Below are positions 8,676-17,834 of a stretch of DNA of 32,586 bases, piece after piece. The notes under the pieces are model-generated. The model had not been told where the DNA came from, did no database searches, and saw only the letters and a list, made by a program, of their open reading frames with translations. The DNA lies in NCBI GenBank assembly GCA_021812305.1, contig JAKAOB010000008.1, positions 1 to 32,586 on the forward strand. Reading direction: 5' to 3'. A program made the translations under genes and the position numbers. The stretch comes from Thermoplasmata archaeon (lineage in GTDB: Archaea; Thermoplasmatota; Thermoplasmata; Lutacidiplasmatales; UBA184). How positions within the stretch are numbered: position 1 is the stretch's first letter; each line of letters opens with the position of its first letter.

Positions 8676-9550
8676 GCGGCGACCCTCCCTCTCCACAGGC
8701 GGCAGTCGGGGCGTACCGAGCAGGGACCGCACACCGCGAGATCCCGATGCTTCGGGCAGTCGCCCGAGATCCCCGTATGGCAGAGGACGAAGTCGTACCG
8801 GGTGGGATCGAGCGGGTCGATCCGCCGCAGGGCTTCGGTGACCTCCTCGACCGCGGCCCAGGAGCGGCTGCGGCGCCCGGTGAGGCCGAGGTGGTAGGCG
8901 ATCCAGTAGACGTGCTGGTCGAGCGGGACCCTCAGGTCCCCGGCCGGCACCCGGGTCCAGAGCCCGAGGTCGGGAAAGCGCGGCCGAACCATCCAGCGCA
9001 CGTAGAGCGTGAGCCGCTTGCAGGCGCTGCGCGGAGCCGCGAGCGGGGTCGGAAAGAGCGCGACGTAGCCGCGGGGCGCGGGCGGGTCGCCGGCGCCCCC
9101 GCGCAGGCCGCGCGCGAGGGCGTCGAGGCCGTGGGCGAACCCCCCCCGGTCGAGCCCCTCGAGGAACAGCGCCTCGAGCGTGGGGTACGACCGGTAGAGC
9201 GAGGCGAGCCGCAGCGCGAGGTAGCCCATCTGGTCGCCGCGGATCCACCGGTGCCGGAACGGCATGAGGAGCCGGGCGTGATTGCCCCGCGTCGCGCGTT
9301 GGACCGCGGAGGCGAGGTCGCCCCCGGCCCGCTCGGTCAAACGGGCGAACGCGCCGCGGATCGTCGCGGTCTGCCCGACGGCCAGCGTCGAGAGGAAGAC
9401 CCCGCCCACCTCCGCTTTTCGGGGCTCCGGCGCGAGAGGGCGCAGGCACGAGACGGGGTCGTCGGCGAAGGAGCGCGCGAACGGGAACTCCCGGTAGAGC
9501 GCTTCCAGATGGGCGGGAAACTCCGCGCTCGGGCGGTGGGCCCGCGGCAC
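8672..9550 (-). CDS. TIGR02757/DUF2400-like protein with C-terminal Cys cluster
   Basis: KRLTLYVRWMVR...DLGLWTRVPAGDLRVPLDQHVYWIAYHLGLTGRRSRSWAAVEEVTEALRRIDPLDPTRYDFVLCHTGISGDCPKHRDLAVCGPCSVRPDC; likely GTG start near 9550. Confidence 0.75.
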   Translation of the reverse strand: MPRAHRPSAEFPAHLEALYREFPFARSFADDPVSCLRPLAPEPRKAEVGGVFLSTLAVGQTATIRGAFARLTERAGGDLASAVQRATRGNHARLLMPFRHRWIRGDQMGYLALRLASLYRSYPTLEALFLEGLDRGGFAHGLDALARGLRGGAGDPPAPRGYVALFPTPLAAPRSACKRLTLYVRWMVRPRFPDLGLWTRVPAGDLRVPLDQHVYWIAYHLGLTGRRSRSWAAVEEVTEALRRIDPLDPTRYDFVLCHTGISGDCPKHRDLAVCGPCSVRPDCRLWRGRVAA

Positions 9551-9626
9551 GCCGCGCGCAGAGCGACGCGGGGTTAAGACTTGCCCCAAGGCGACGGGGT
9601 AAGTACGCCGCCTCCCTCGGCGGCGC

Positions 9627-10415
9627 GTGGCGTCCGAGCGCGCCCGCATCGAGGAGGGGATCGACCGGGCCTGGCTCCGGGCGCAGGCGCTTCGCGACCC
9701 GTTCGTCCACGCGTTCGCCGTCTGGGACCTGGAGCACGCGCCGGACCGGGTCCGCTTCTCCCGCCTCGTCGCGGACGGCGCGACGCGCGCGTACCTCCTG
9801 CAGTGGCTCGGCAACCCCCGCTGCCCCGTCGTCCACTGGATCGGTCCCGGTGAGGGCGACGAGCTCCTCGCCGGGGCGCTCCCCCCGCGGCCGTTCGTCG
9901 CGGTGGTGCCGCCCGGCGCGGTCGAGGCCGTCCGGCGCGGGCGCGGACCGGTCGAGGTCTATCCCCTCCTCGGGATGCGCCGCGGGCCGGGGCCGATCCC
10001 GCCCGTCACGACGGCCTGCCGGCGGCTGCGCGCGGCCGACACGGAAGCGCTCCGCGCCCTGGCGCGGGAGTTCCCCGGGGCGCTCACGTCGTCGTACGCG
10101 ATCGCCGAGCCCGAGCGCGAGCTGATCTGGGGCGTCTTTGACGGGCTCCGTCTCCTCGGGGTCGCGCGCGCCCAGGTCGCGCTGCCCGACATCTGGGTGA
10201 TCGGCGGCGTCTTCACCGTGCCCGATGCGCGCAACCGCGGGGTGGCCAGCGCCACCACCGGCGCGCTCGTCCGGGCCGCCGCGGGCGCCGGCGCGGCCGC
10301 GGGGTTGTGGGTGCGCGCGGAGAACGCGTCGGCCCGCCGGGTGTACGAGCGCCTCGGCTTCCGCGGGGCCCTCCGCCGCCTGTACCTCGACGCCGGCGCG
10401 GCGACCTCGCCGTAG
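9627..10415 (+). CDS. GNAT-family N-acetyltransferase
   Basis: C-terminal IGGVFTVPDARNRGVASATTGALVRAAAG...LWVRAENASARRVYERLGFR. Confidence 0.85.
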   Translation: MASERARIEEGIDRAWLRAQALRDPFVHAFAVWDLEHAPDRVRFSRLVADGATRAYLLQWLGNPRCPVVHWIGPGEGDELLAGALPPRPFVAVVPPGAVEAVRRGRGPVEVYPLLGMRRGPGPIPPVTTACRRLRAADTEALRALAREFPGALTSSYAIAEPERELIWGVFDGLRLLGVARAQVALPDIWVIGGVFTVPDARNRGVASATTGALVRAAAGAGAAAGLWVRAENASARRVYERLGFRGALRRLYLDAGAATSP

Positions 10416-10452
10416 CGGCGGGCTTTTCCCCCACGGGTCCCATCGCGGGACG

Positions 10453-12084
10453 ATGCCCGGGACCGCCGAGCTCGTCGCGATCTTCCGCGAGATCGCCGAC
10501 CTGCTCGACCTCCAGGGAGTGCGGTTCAAGCCCGAGGCCTACCGCCGCGCCGCCCGGTCGCTCGAGGCCGTCACCGAGGACCTCGGGCAGATCTCCGCGC
10601 GCGGGGAGCTGCGGTCGATCCCGGGCGTCGGCGACGCGATCGCCGAGAAGATCGCGGAGTACCTCCGGACCGGCACCGTCCCCTACCTCGACCGGGTCCG
10701 AGGGGAGGTGCCGCCGGGACTACTGGAGATCATGCGCCTCCCCGGCTTCGGCCCGAAGACCGCCCGGCGGCTCTGGGTCGAGCTCGGGGTCGAGGGACCG
10801 CGCGAGCTCGAAACGGCCCTCGCGGCGCACCGCCTCGACGGGCTCGCCGGCTTCGGCCCGAAGAAGATCGCCCTCCTCGCCGCCGCGCTCGCCCGGGCGG
10901 GCGGAACCCCGATGCGGCGGCCGCTCGCCGCGGCGTGGGAGATCGCCGAGTCCCTGCTCGCCGCGCTGCGCGCCGGAGCGCCCGTCGACCGGGTCGAGGT
11001 CGCCGGCAGCCTGCGCCGGCGACGGGAGACCGTCGGCGACCTCGACATCCTCGCCACCTCGACCGCCCCGGAGCGCGTCTTCGAGGTGTTCAGCGCCCTT
11101 CCCCAGATCCGCACGGTGCGCATGCGCGGGCCGACGAAGGAGACGGTGGAGCTCGCCGATGGCCTCCAGGTGGACCTGCGCGTCGTCGAGCCCGCGGCGT
11201 TCGGAGCGGCGCTGCAGTACTTCACCGGTTCGAAGGACCACAACGTCCATCTGAGGTCCCTCGCCCGGGAGCGGGGGCTCAAGGTCAACGAGTACGGCGT
11301 CTTCCGCGGGGAGGAGCGCGTCGCGGGGGCCACGGAGGCCGAGGTCTACGCCGCGCTCGGCCTGACGGAGATCCCGCCGGAGATCCGGGAGGACCGGGGG
11401 GAGATCGAAGCGGCCGCTGCGGGGCGCCTGCCCCCCCTGATCGACGGGCCCGACATCCGGGGGCTCCTTCACGTCCACCTCGACCGCCTCGGAGGCGCGG
11501 CGGGGCTGGCCGACGCCGCCCGCGCGGCGCGTCGCCTCGGGTGGGACTACCTGGGGATCGTCGTGGCCGAGGAGAGCGGAGGGGCCAGCGTTCCTTCGCT
11601 CCCGACCGGCGGCCCGAAGGTCTTCGTCGGGGTCGAGACGACGCGCGTGCCGTCCGGCCGCCCTCCCGGGGGCGACTACTGGGTCCTCCGTCCCGCCGAA
11701 GGGATCGTCGCTCCGACGGCCACCGGCGCGGCCGGCGCCACCGGCCCGCTGCTCATCGCCCACCTACCGGCGTCCGTGGACGCGGGGTTCGAGCCCGGGC
11801 AGCTTCGGCCGTGGCTCGCCCTTGCGACCGACCGGCCGATCGCTTTCGAGGTCACGGCGGGGGCCGGCGAAGACGGGCTCGACAGCACCGTTGCCCGCCA
11901 GGCGGTCCAGGCGGGGGCCGCGCTCGCGGTGGGACCGGGCGACGTCGCGGCGACAGAATGGGAGCGGTTCCGGCTCGCCGTCGGGCTCGCGCGCCGCGCC
12001 GGGGCCGGCCCGTCGAACGTGCTCAACGCCCGTCCGGTGACGGACCTGGCCCGCTCGTGGGCGGGGCGCCGGCGGACGGGCTGA
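10453..12084 (+). CDS. polX: Family X DNA polymerase (PolX) with degenerate PHP domain
   Basis: N-terminal helix-hairpin-helix repeats (IPGVGDAIAEKIAEYL, LPGFGPKTARRLW, LAGFGPKKIALL); polymerase motif VAGSLRRRRETVGDLDIL and LQVDLRVV; C-terminal PHP-like fold. Confidence 0.88.
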   Translation: MPGTAELVAIFREIADLLDLQGVRFKPEAYRRAARSLEAVTEDLGQISARGELRSIPGVGDAIAEKIAEYLRTGTVPYLDRVRGEVPPGLLEIMRLPGFGPKTARRLWVELGVEGPRELETALAAHRLDGLAGFGPKKIALLAAALARAGGTPMRRPLAAAWEIAESLLAALRAGAPVDRVEVAGSLRRRRETVGDLDILATSTAPERVFEVFSALPQIRTVRMRGPTKETVELADGLQVDLRVVEPAAFGAALQYFTGSKDHNVHLRSLARERGLKVNEYGVFRGEERVAGATEAEVYAALGLTEIPPEIREDRGEIEAAAAGRLPPLIDGPDIRGLLHVHLDRLGGAAGLADAARAARRLGWDYLGIVVAEESGGASVPSLPTGGPKVFVGVETTRVPSGRPPGGDYWVLRPAEGIVAPTATGAAGATGPLLIAHLPASVDAGFEPGQLRPWLALATDRPIAFEVTAGAGEDGLDSTVARQAVQAGAALAVGPGDVAATEWERFRLAVGLARRAGAGPSNVLNARPVTDLARSWAGRRRTG

Positions 12085-13075
12085 GTCCCGATCGGCCACC
12101 GGAGATGCTGCCGGGCCCGGCGGACCCGCTGCCCGAGGCTTTCGAAAGGCAGTCGGGGCAGCGATGGAGGCCGGGGCCCGGCCCGTACCGCCAAAAGCAG
12201 CTCGCGCAGAGGGCCTGGCCGCACCCCCAGCACAGGAGCGGGGCGCGGCCGACGGGCAGGCCGTGACCGCATCCTGCGCACCCCCGCCCGCCGACGGAGG
12301 GCCGGGTCGAGGGGGCGGGCGGCTCGCCGCTCGGCCGCGGGAAGGTCGCCACCGCGCCCGAGCGCGCGACGGAGGTGCCGGCGGGGACCGGGCCGGGGCG
12401 CGGGCGCGGCGTCTCGAGCTCGCGGACCCGGGCGCGGAGCCTCGCCAGCTCGAGCTCGAGGACCGCCTCGGAGCCGGCGGGGCGCTCGGGGGCGGGCTCG
12501 TCGGGCCCCGTCCGGGGCACCCCGGCCGAGAACGGGAGCGCCGCGACGACGGGCGGAGGAGCCTCCGGCCACGGCGAGAGGTCGAGGCCGGGGTTGATCG
12601 ACTGGAGGTACGCGCCGGGGATGGAGGTGGAGACGGAGCGCGGCGCTCCGGGGGCAGGGCCGACGGCCGCGGCCCGCTCCACGGCCCGGGGGGCCGCGAG
12701 CGCTCCGCGCGATGCCGAGGGGGCCGAGGGACCCGGCGCGACCGGGGGAGGAGCGGCCGGCGCGGGGACCGGCGCCGGGACCCGGGGCGAAGGGACCGGG
12801 GCGGCCGCCTTCGGTGCGACCGCGACGGCGCGCCGTCGGCGCGACAGCCCCACCGTCACGAGGCCGCTCGCGAGGACGAGCCCCCCGAGCAAGAGGACCC
12901 AGACGCTGAGCGCCTCGGGCGAGCCGGCGAAGACCACCGCCCCGAGCCCGAGGAAGGCCGCCCCCACGAGCAGCAGGAGCGCGCCGGTACCGATGGCGGG
13001 AAGGAGATCGTTGGCCACGTTCACGCTCTCGGGGCGGTCCGTGCCGGCTCCGTCGACCGGAGCCTTCGGCCGCAC
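12023..13075 (-). CDS. Membrane protein with Pro/Ala-rich linker, short coiled coil and C-terminal Cys-rich (zinc-binding) domain
   Basis: Two hydrophobic helices near the N-terminus; ELELARLRARVRELE; CAGCGHGLPVGRAPLLCWGCGQALCASCFWRYGPGPGLHRCPDC. Start uncertain (GTG 13075 or GTG 13024). Confidence 0.6.
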   Translation of the reverse strand: MRPKAPVDGAGTDRPESVNVANDLLPAIGTGALLLLVGAAFLGLGAVVFAGSPEALSVWVLLLGGLVLASGLVTVGLSRRRRAVAVAPKAAAPVPSPRVPAPVPAPAAPPPVAPGPSAPSASRGALAAPRAVERAAAVGPAPGAPRSVSTSIPGAYLQSINPGLDLSPWPEAPPPVVAALPFSAGVPRTGPDEPAPERPAGSEAVLELELARLRARVRELETPRPRPGPVPAGTSVARSGAVATFPRPSGEPPAPSTRPSVGGRGCAGCGHGLPVGRAPLLCWGCGQALCASCFWRYGPGPGLHRCPDCLSKASGSGSAGPGSISGGRSGLSPSAGAPPTSGPGPSPDGR

Positions 13076-13168
13076 CTGCTCCGGCGAGGGGCTGAGGGCC
13101 GCCCGGCGTATCTACCTTCGGACCGCAGCGGGGGGAGGAACCTCCGGCGCCGATGGAGCGACCAGTTC

Positions 13169-13552
13169 ATGTACCCCGGCGCGGAGGACCGGTTCGTGCA
13201 CCATCGGTCGGCCCACCGGCTCGCCCGCCCGCGCCGCGCGGCGGTCGAGCCCGTCGTGCCCCGCCGCTCGCACGCGGCCGCGCCGGTCGGGGTCGTCGTC
13301 CTCTTCCTCGGCCTCCTGCTCGGGACGGTCTCCGTCCTGCTCCCGGTGGCCTTCGGGATCTTCCTCCTCCTCTCGGCGTTCTCCTTCCTCGGGACCCGGG
13401 TCAATCCGCTGTCGATCGGCTTCTACCTCCACACCAAGCCGAGCTGGACGGCAATCGGCGTGCTGTTCCTCTCCGCCGTGCTCCTGTTCGTCTCGGCCTA
13501 CGCCTACTACGTCCACGGCCTCGGTCCCCTGCTGCCCGGGATCCGCGGCTAG
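13169..13552 (+). CDS. Small integral membrane protein
   Basis: MYPGAEDRF...VGVVVLFLGLLLGTVSVLLPVAFGIFLLLSAFSF...WTAIGVLFLSAVLLFVSAYAYYV; three hydrophobic segments. Confidence 0.55.
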   Translation: MYPGAEDRFVHHRSAHRLARPRRAAVEPVVPRRSHAAAPVGVVVLFLGLLLGTVSVLLPVAFGIFLLLSAFSFLGTRVNPLSIGFYLHTKPSWTAIGVLFLSAVLLFVSAYAYYVHGLGPLLPGIRG

Positions 13553-13560
13553 TCGTCGGC

Positions 13561-14502
13561 CTACGCGGCGATCATCCGCTCGAGGGACCGGCGCGCGCGC
13601 TCGGCGGTCGTCGGCGGGACCTCGATGGCGAACCGGTCGAGGGCCAGGGAGTCCCGGATGTCCGCCAGGTCGGTCTCCTTCATGTACGGGCAGATCGCCC
13701 CGGCCTCGAGCGGCAGAAAGCGCGTCGTCGGATTGAGGCGGTGCATCCGATGGAGGATCCCCACCTCCGTCGCGACGAGGACCTCGGGGGCGCGCGTCTC
13801 CTCCGCGTAGCGGAGCATCCCGTCGGTGGAGAGGACCCGGTCGACCTTGTCGAGGGTCCCGGTCGTGCAGCCGCACTCCGGGTGGGCGACGATCGGCGAG
13901 CCGGGATGCTCGGCCCGGGCCTGGTCGATCCGTTCCGGCCGCATCTTGGCGTGCACGGGGCAGTCGCCGGCCCACACGTGCATCGTGCGGCCGGTCCGCC
14001 GACGGACATAGTCGCCGAGGAACATGTCCGGCAGGAACAGGATCTCCCGGTCCGCGGGGATCTGGCTCACGATCTTCACGGCGTTCGAGCTCGTGCAGCA
14101 GTAGTCGGACTCGGCCTTGACCTCCGCCGAGGTGTTGATGTAGGCGACGACGACCGCGTCGGGGTGCTCGCCCTTCCAGGTGCGGAGCTGCTCGGCCGTG
14201 ATCGAGTCGGCGAGGCCGCAGCCGGCCTTCAGGTCGGGAAGGAGGACCGTCTTGTGCGGGTTGAGGATCTTCGCGGTCTCGGCCATGAAGCGCACGCCCG
14301 CGAAGACGATCCGCGGACGGTCGTCCTCGACGGCCTTCCGCGACAGGTACAGCGAGTCGCCGACGAAGTCGGCCAGGTCTTGGACCTCGGGCCGCTGGTA
14401 GTTGTGGGCGAGGATCACGGCCCGGCGCTCCTCCTTGAGCCGCCGGATCTCGGCCTCGAGCGACACCGCCGCCCTCCCGCCCGTACGAGGCGGATACCGC
14501 AC
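13561..14502 (-). CDS. nadA: Quinolinate synthase
   Basis: VILAHNYQRPEVQDLADFVGDSLYLSR; VVAYINTSAEVKAESDYCCTSSNA; HPECGCTTG; GAICPYMKETDL. Confidence 0.93.
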   Translation of the reverse strand: MRYPPRTGGRAAVSLEAEIRRLKEERRAVILAHNYQRPEVQDLADFVGDSLYLSRKAVEDDRPRIVFAGVRFMAETAKILNPHKTVLLPDLKAGCGLADSITAEQLRTWKGEHPDAVVVAYINTSAEVKAESDYCCTSSNAVKIVSQIPADREILFLPDMFLGDYVRRRTGRTMHVWAGDCPVHAKMRPERIDQARAEHPGSPIVAHPECGCTTGTLDKVDRVLSTDGMLRYAEETRAPEVLVATEVGILHRMHRLNPTTRFLPLEAGAICPYMKETDLADIRDSLALDRFAIEVPPTTAERARRSLERMIAA

Positions 14503-15402
14503 TTAAGCCGTCCGTCGGCGCGGTGCGTCCCCGGCGGGGCGCACCACGAGATGGAACGGGACGGCGGTGGCGGAATGGGTGAGCGCCCCGAGGCTCGCGG
14601 CGTCGGCGCCGACCCCGCGGTAGCGTCCGATGTTCTGCGGACCGATCCCCCCCGAGACCTCGACCCAGACGCGGTGGCGCAGGCCGGCGGCGGCGAGCGC
14701 GCGGACGACCCGGCGGGCGCGGGCGGGTCCCAGGTTGTCGAGGAGGATCGCGTCGGCCCCGGCCCGCGCGGCCGCGAGCGCCTCCGCGATCGAGCCGACC
14801 TCGACCTCGAGGCGCCGGCGGCGCCGCCGCGCGGCGGCGCGGGCCCGACCGAGCGCCTCGGACGCGGGGACGAGGGCGAAATGGTTGCCCTTGACGAGGA
14901 GGGCGTCGGACAGGTCGCGACGGTGGGTCCGACCTCCGCCGTGGCGCACGGCGTCCTTCTCGAGGTCGCGCAGGCCGGGGAGCGTTTTCCGCGTCGCGTA
15001 GACCGCGAGCCGGGGCCCGGCGGCCGCGACCGCGCGCGCCGTGGCGGTCGCGACCCCGGAGAGATGCATCACCAGGTTGAGGAGGCTCCGTTCGACCGCC
15101 AAGAGGCCGAGCGCCGGCCCCGAGACGCACGCGACCACGCTGCCCGCCGTCACCCGGGCGCCGTCCGGCCGAAGGCCGTGGACCGTGAGGTCGGCCGCCC
15201 GGGCGACGGCCCGGACGACCTCCGCCCCGGAGAAGACCCCGTCAGCCTGCGCCTCGAGGGTGGCCCACGCCCGCCGCCCCGGGGGGAGCAGGGCGCGGGA
15301 GGTGATGTCGCGCCCCGCCCGGTCCTCGGCCAGGGCCCGGCGGACGACGTCCGCGACCGCGCGGCGCGTCGGGCGGGGCGTCGGCGGCGGCGGCCTACCC
15401 AT
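14503..15402 (-). CDS. nadC: Nicotinate-nucleotide pyrophosphorylase (carboxylating)
   Basis: ALAEDRAGRDITSRALLPPG; ERSLLNLVMHLSGVATATARAV; TRKTLPGLRDLEKDAVRHGGGRTHRRDLSDALLVKGNH; ILLDNLGP; EVSGGIGPQNI. Confidence 0.93.
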   Translation of the reverse strand: MGRPPPPTPRPTRRAVADVVRRALAEDRAGRDITSRALLPPGRRAWATLEAQADGVFSGAEVVRAVARAADLTVHGLRPDGARVTAGSVVACVSGPALGLLAVERSLLNLVMHLSGVATATARAVAAAGPRLAVYATRKTLPGLRDLEKDAVRHGGGRTHRRDLSDALLVKGNHFALVPASEALGRARAAARRRRRRLEVEVGSIAEALAAARAGADAILLDNLGPARARRVVRALAAAGLRHRVWVEVSGGIGPQNIGRYRGVGADAASLGALTHSATAVPFHLVVRPAGDAPRRRTA

Positions 15403-17806
15403 CCCCGGTCGCCTCCGGCGCGATGCGCTCCAGGAGCCGCCGGTACTCCGGCGCGAGGTCCGGGCGCAGGCGCTCGATCCCCTGCCGCCCGAGCTCGTCC
15501 GCCCGGGCGCGGGCGCCCACGAGGTCCCCGCGGGCGCAGGCGAGCTCCGCGAGCCGGAGCACGACCTCGACCTCATCGGCAGCGGTGCGCAGCTCCCGGA
15601 CGAGCCGGTACGCCTCGAGCAGCGGCGCCTCGGCGGCCGCGAGCTCGCCGGAGTCGAGCAGGATCTTCCCGGCGATGATCTCGGCCTGAGCCAGCCCGAA
15701 GCGATCGCCGATCCGGGCGAGGATCTCCCGGGAGCGGGCGTTCGCCTCGCGCGCGACGTCGAGGTGGCCGGCCTCCCGCTCGAGGTCCGCGATGTTGAAC
15801 AGCGCCCAGCCGAGCCGGCGGAGGTCGTGGGAGCGCTCGGCGAGGCGGCGGGCCTCCGTGAGCGCCCCGAGCCCCTCGGCGTTGCGGCCGTGCTGGCTCA
15901 GCACGACGCCGAGGAACAGCATCGCGAACGACGCCTCGCCGAGGTCGCCCCGCTGGATGAGTGCCTCGCTCGCGCGCCGGTAGCCGTCCAGCGCTTCGTC
16001 GAGCCGGCCCGGGATCATGCCGAGGACGTTCGCCCGGCGGACGGTCTCGAGCGCGATCTCCCGCGGGTCGCCGTGCTCGCGGGCGAGGGCGAGCGCGATG
16101 TCGTGCTGGGTGAGCGACTCCACGTAGCGACCCTGGTAGTACTCGAACTCGCCGCGCAGCCGATGCAGCGCGAGCCGGCCCGCGGCCCCGAGGGTCGCGG
16201 GGGCGGCGTTCCGCAGCTCGGAGGTCAGGCGGTCGACCTCCTCCCAGCGGCCCTGGTCGCTCAGGATGCGGCCGAGGTAGACGACCGCGGCGGTCCGCAG
16301 CGGAGGGGGGATCGCCGGGTCGCCCGCGGGAGGGATCACGGCCGCGAGGGTCCGCTCGGCCGCCTCGAGCTCCCCCAGGCGGTCGAGCTGCACGGCGAGG
16401 TCCAGGGTCGTCTCCAGCTCCGGGACCGGGTCGCGGTGCGGAAGGCGACGGTAGCTCTCGAGCGCCCGCTCAAAGTGCGGCCGCGCGACGAGGGGCGTGA
16501 ACGCGCGGGCCGCGAACTCGGCCGCGAGGCGGTTGTAGTGGGCGGCCTTGTCGTCGATCCGGCCCAGGTAGAAGTGCCGGGCGAGGGCGTAGACCGTCGC
16601 GGGGTCGGCGGCCCCGGTCCCCTCGAGCGCCTCGCCCGCCCGGCGGTGCAGCAGGCGGCGGCGCGCCTCCGTCATGGCGGCGTAGAGGTGGGTGCGGAGA
16701 TCGTCCCGGCGGAATTCGAGGTCCTCGTTGGGGTGCTCGCGCAGCAGGCCGCGGGCGACGAGCTCCTGGACGGCCTCGGTGAGCCGCTCCTCCTCCTCGC
16801 CGCTGGCCGCCAGCAGGAGCGCGAAGGGGAACTCCCGGCCGAGGACGGCGCCGACGGCGAGGATGCGGGAGGCCTCGTCGCCGAGCCGGTCGACCTGCTG
16901 CCGGAGATACTCCGCGAACTCGCCGCCCGGCACCTCGGGCAGCGGCCCGGCCGGGCTGCCGCGCTCGCGCAGGATCCGCACGATCTGCTCGAGGAACTGC
17001 GGGTTGCCGCCGCTCTGGCTGTGCCAGCGGGTCACCTCCTCGTCCCGCGCCCCCTCGCCGCCGGGCTCGCCGCGGACGAACTCGGCCGCCTCGCTCGGCG
17101 TGAACGGGCGGAGCCGGACGATGTCGGCATCGGTCCCGTGCTCCAGGCGCTCGAGCAGCGGTCGCCGGCCGGGGACGATCAGGTGCAGCGGCAGCCGCGT
17201 GCCGACCAGCCAGACCGGGTGGGTCGCGGTCTGCGGGATCAGCTGGGCGAGGCAGTCGAGCGACGCCTCGTCGGCGTGGTGCAGGTCCTCCAGGATCGCG
17301 AGGAGGGGGCCGCGGTCGGCGAGGCGGAGGAACTCCGCCGTGAACGCCGCCACGAGCGGGCCGCGGCCCGTCCCCCCACCGGCCGGCCCGGCGAACGGTT
17401 CGAGGAGCGACTCCTCGAAGAGCGCCCCCGCCCGGCTCCCCGGCTCCCCCCGCTCCGCGGCGGGCGCCTCCACGACCGCCGACGGCGCGAACGCGATCGA
17501 GCCGACCGGATCGCGCGAGTCCACCGGGTCGGTACGGGCCCCGCGGCTCGCGAGCGCCTCCCGCACGAGGAGGAACGGGGGCGGGTCGTCCAGCGCGGGG
17601 GCCCGCGCGAGCAGCACCTGCATGCCCTTCGCGCGGCCCTCCGCCGCCAGCTCCCGGACGAGGACGGACTTGCCGACCCCCGCCTCCCCCTCGACGACGG
17701 TAAAGCCGCCGCGTCCCGCGCGGGCGGCGTCGCCCCGTCGGCGCAGCGCGTCGACGGCCTCGGGGCGGCCGATGAACGGCCGCTCCGCCCCGGCTCCGGC
17801 GGCCAT
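15395..17806 (-). CDS. STAND-type AAA ATPase with C-terminal TPR-like helical repeats
   Basis: FIGRPEAVDALRR...VVEGEAGVGKSVLVREL (Walker A); GPLLAILEDLHHADEASLDCLAQ (Walker B); long Leu/Ala-rich helical repeats to the end; 803 aa. Confidence 0.8.
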   Translation of the reverse strand: MAAGAGAERPFIGRPEAVDALRRRGDAARAGRGGFTVVEGEAGVGKSVLVRELAAEGRAKGMQVLLARAPALDDPPPFLLVREALASRGARTDPVDSRDPVGSIAFAPSAVVEAPAAERGEPGSRAGALFEESLLEPFAGPAGGGTGRGPLVAAFTAEFLRLADRGPLLAILEDLHHADEASLDCLAQLIPQTATHPVWLVGTRLPLHLIVPGRRPLLERLEHGTDADIVRLRPFTPSEAAEFVRGEPGGEGARDEEVTRWHSQSGGNPQFLEQIVRILRERGSPAGPLPEVPGGEFAEYLRQQVDRLGDEASRILAVGAVLGREFPFALLLAASGEEEERLTEAVQELVARGLLREHPNEDLEFRRDDLRTHLYAAMTEARRRLLHRRAGEALEGTGAADPATVYALARHFYLGRIDDKAAHYNRLAAEFAARAFTPLVARPHFERALESYRRLPHRDPVPELETTLDLAVQLDRLGELEAAERTLAAVIPPAGDPAIPPPLRTAAVVYLGRILSDQGRWEEVDRLTSELRNAAPATLGAAGRLALHRLRGEFEYYQGRYVESLTQHDIALALAREHGDPREIALETVRRANVLGMIPGRLDEALDGYRRASEALIQRGDLGEASFAMLFLGVVLSQHGRNAEGLGALTEARRLAERSHDLRRLGWALFNIADLEREAGHLDVAREANARSREILARIGDRFGLAQAEIIAGKILLDSGELAAAEAPLLEAYRLVRELRTAADEVEVVLRLAELACARGDLVGARARADELGRQGIERLRPDLAPEYRRLLERIAPEATGDG

Positions 17807-17834
17807 CGCGGGGAGAGGGGGTGCGCCGGGTATA

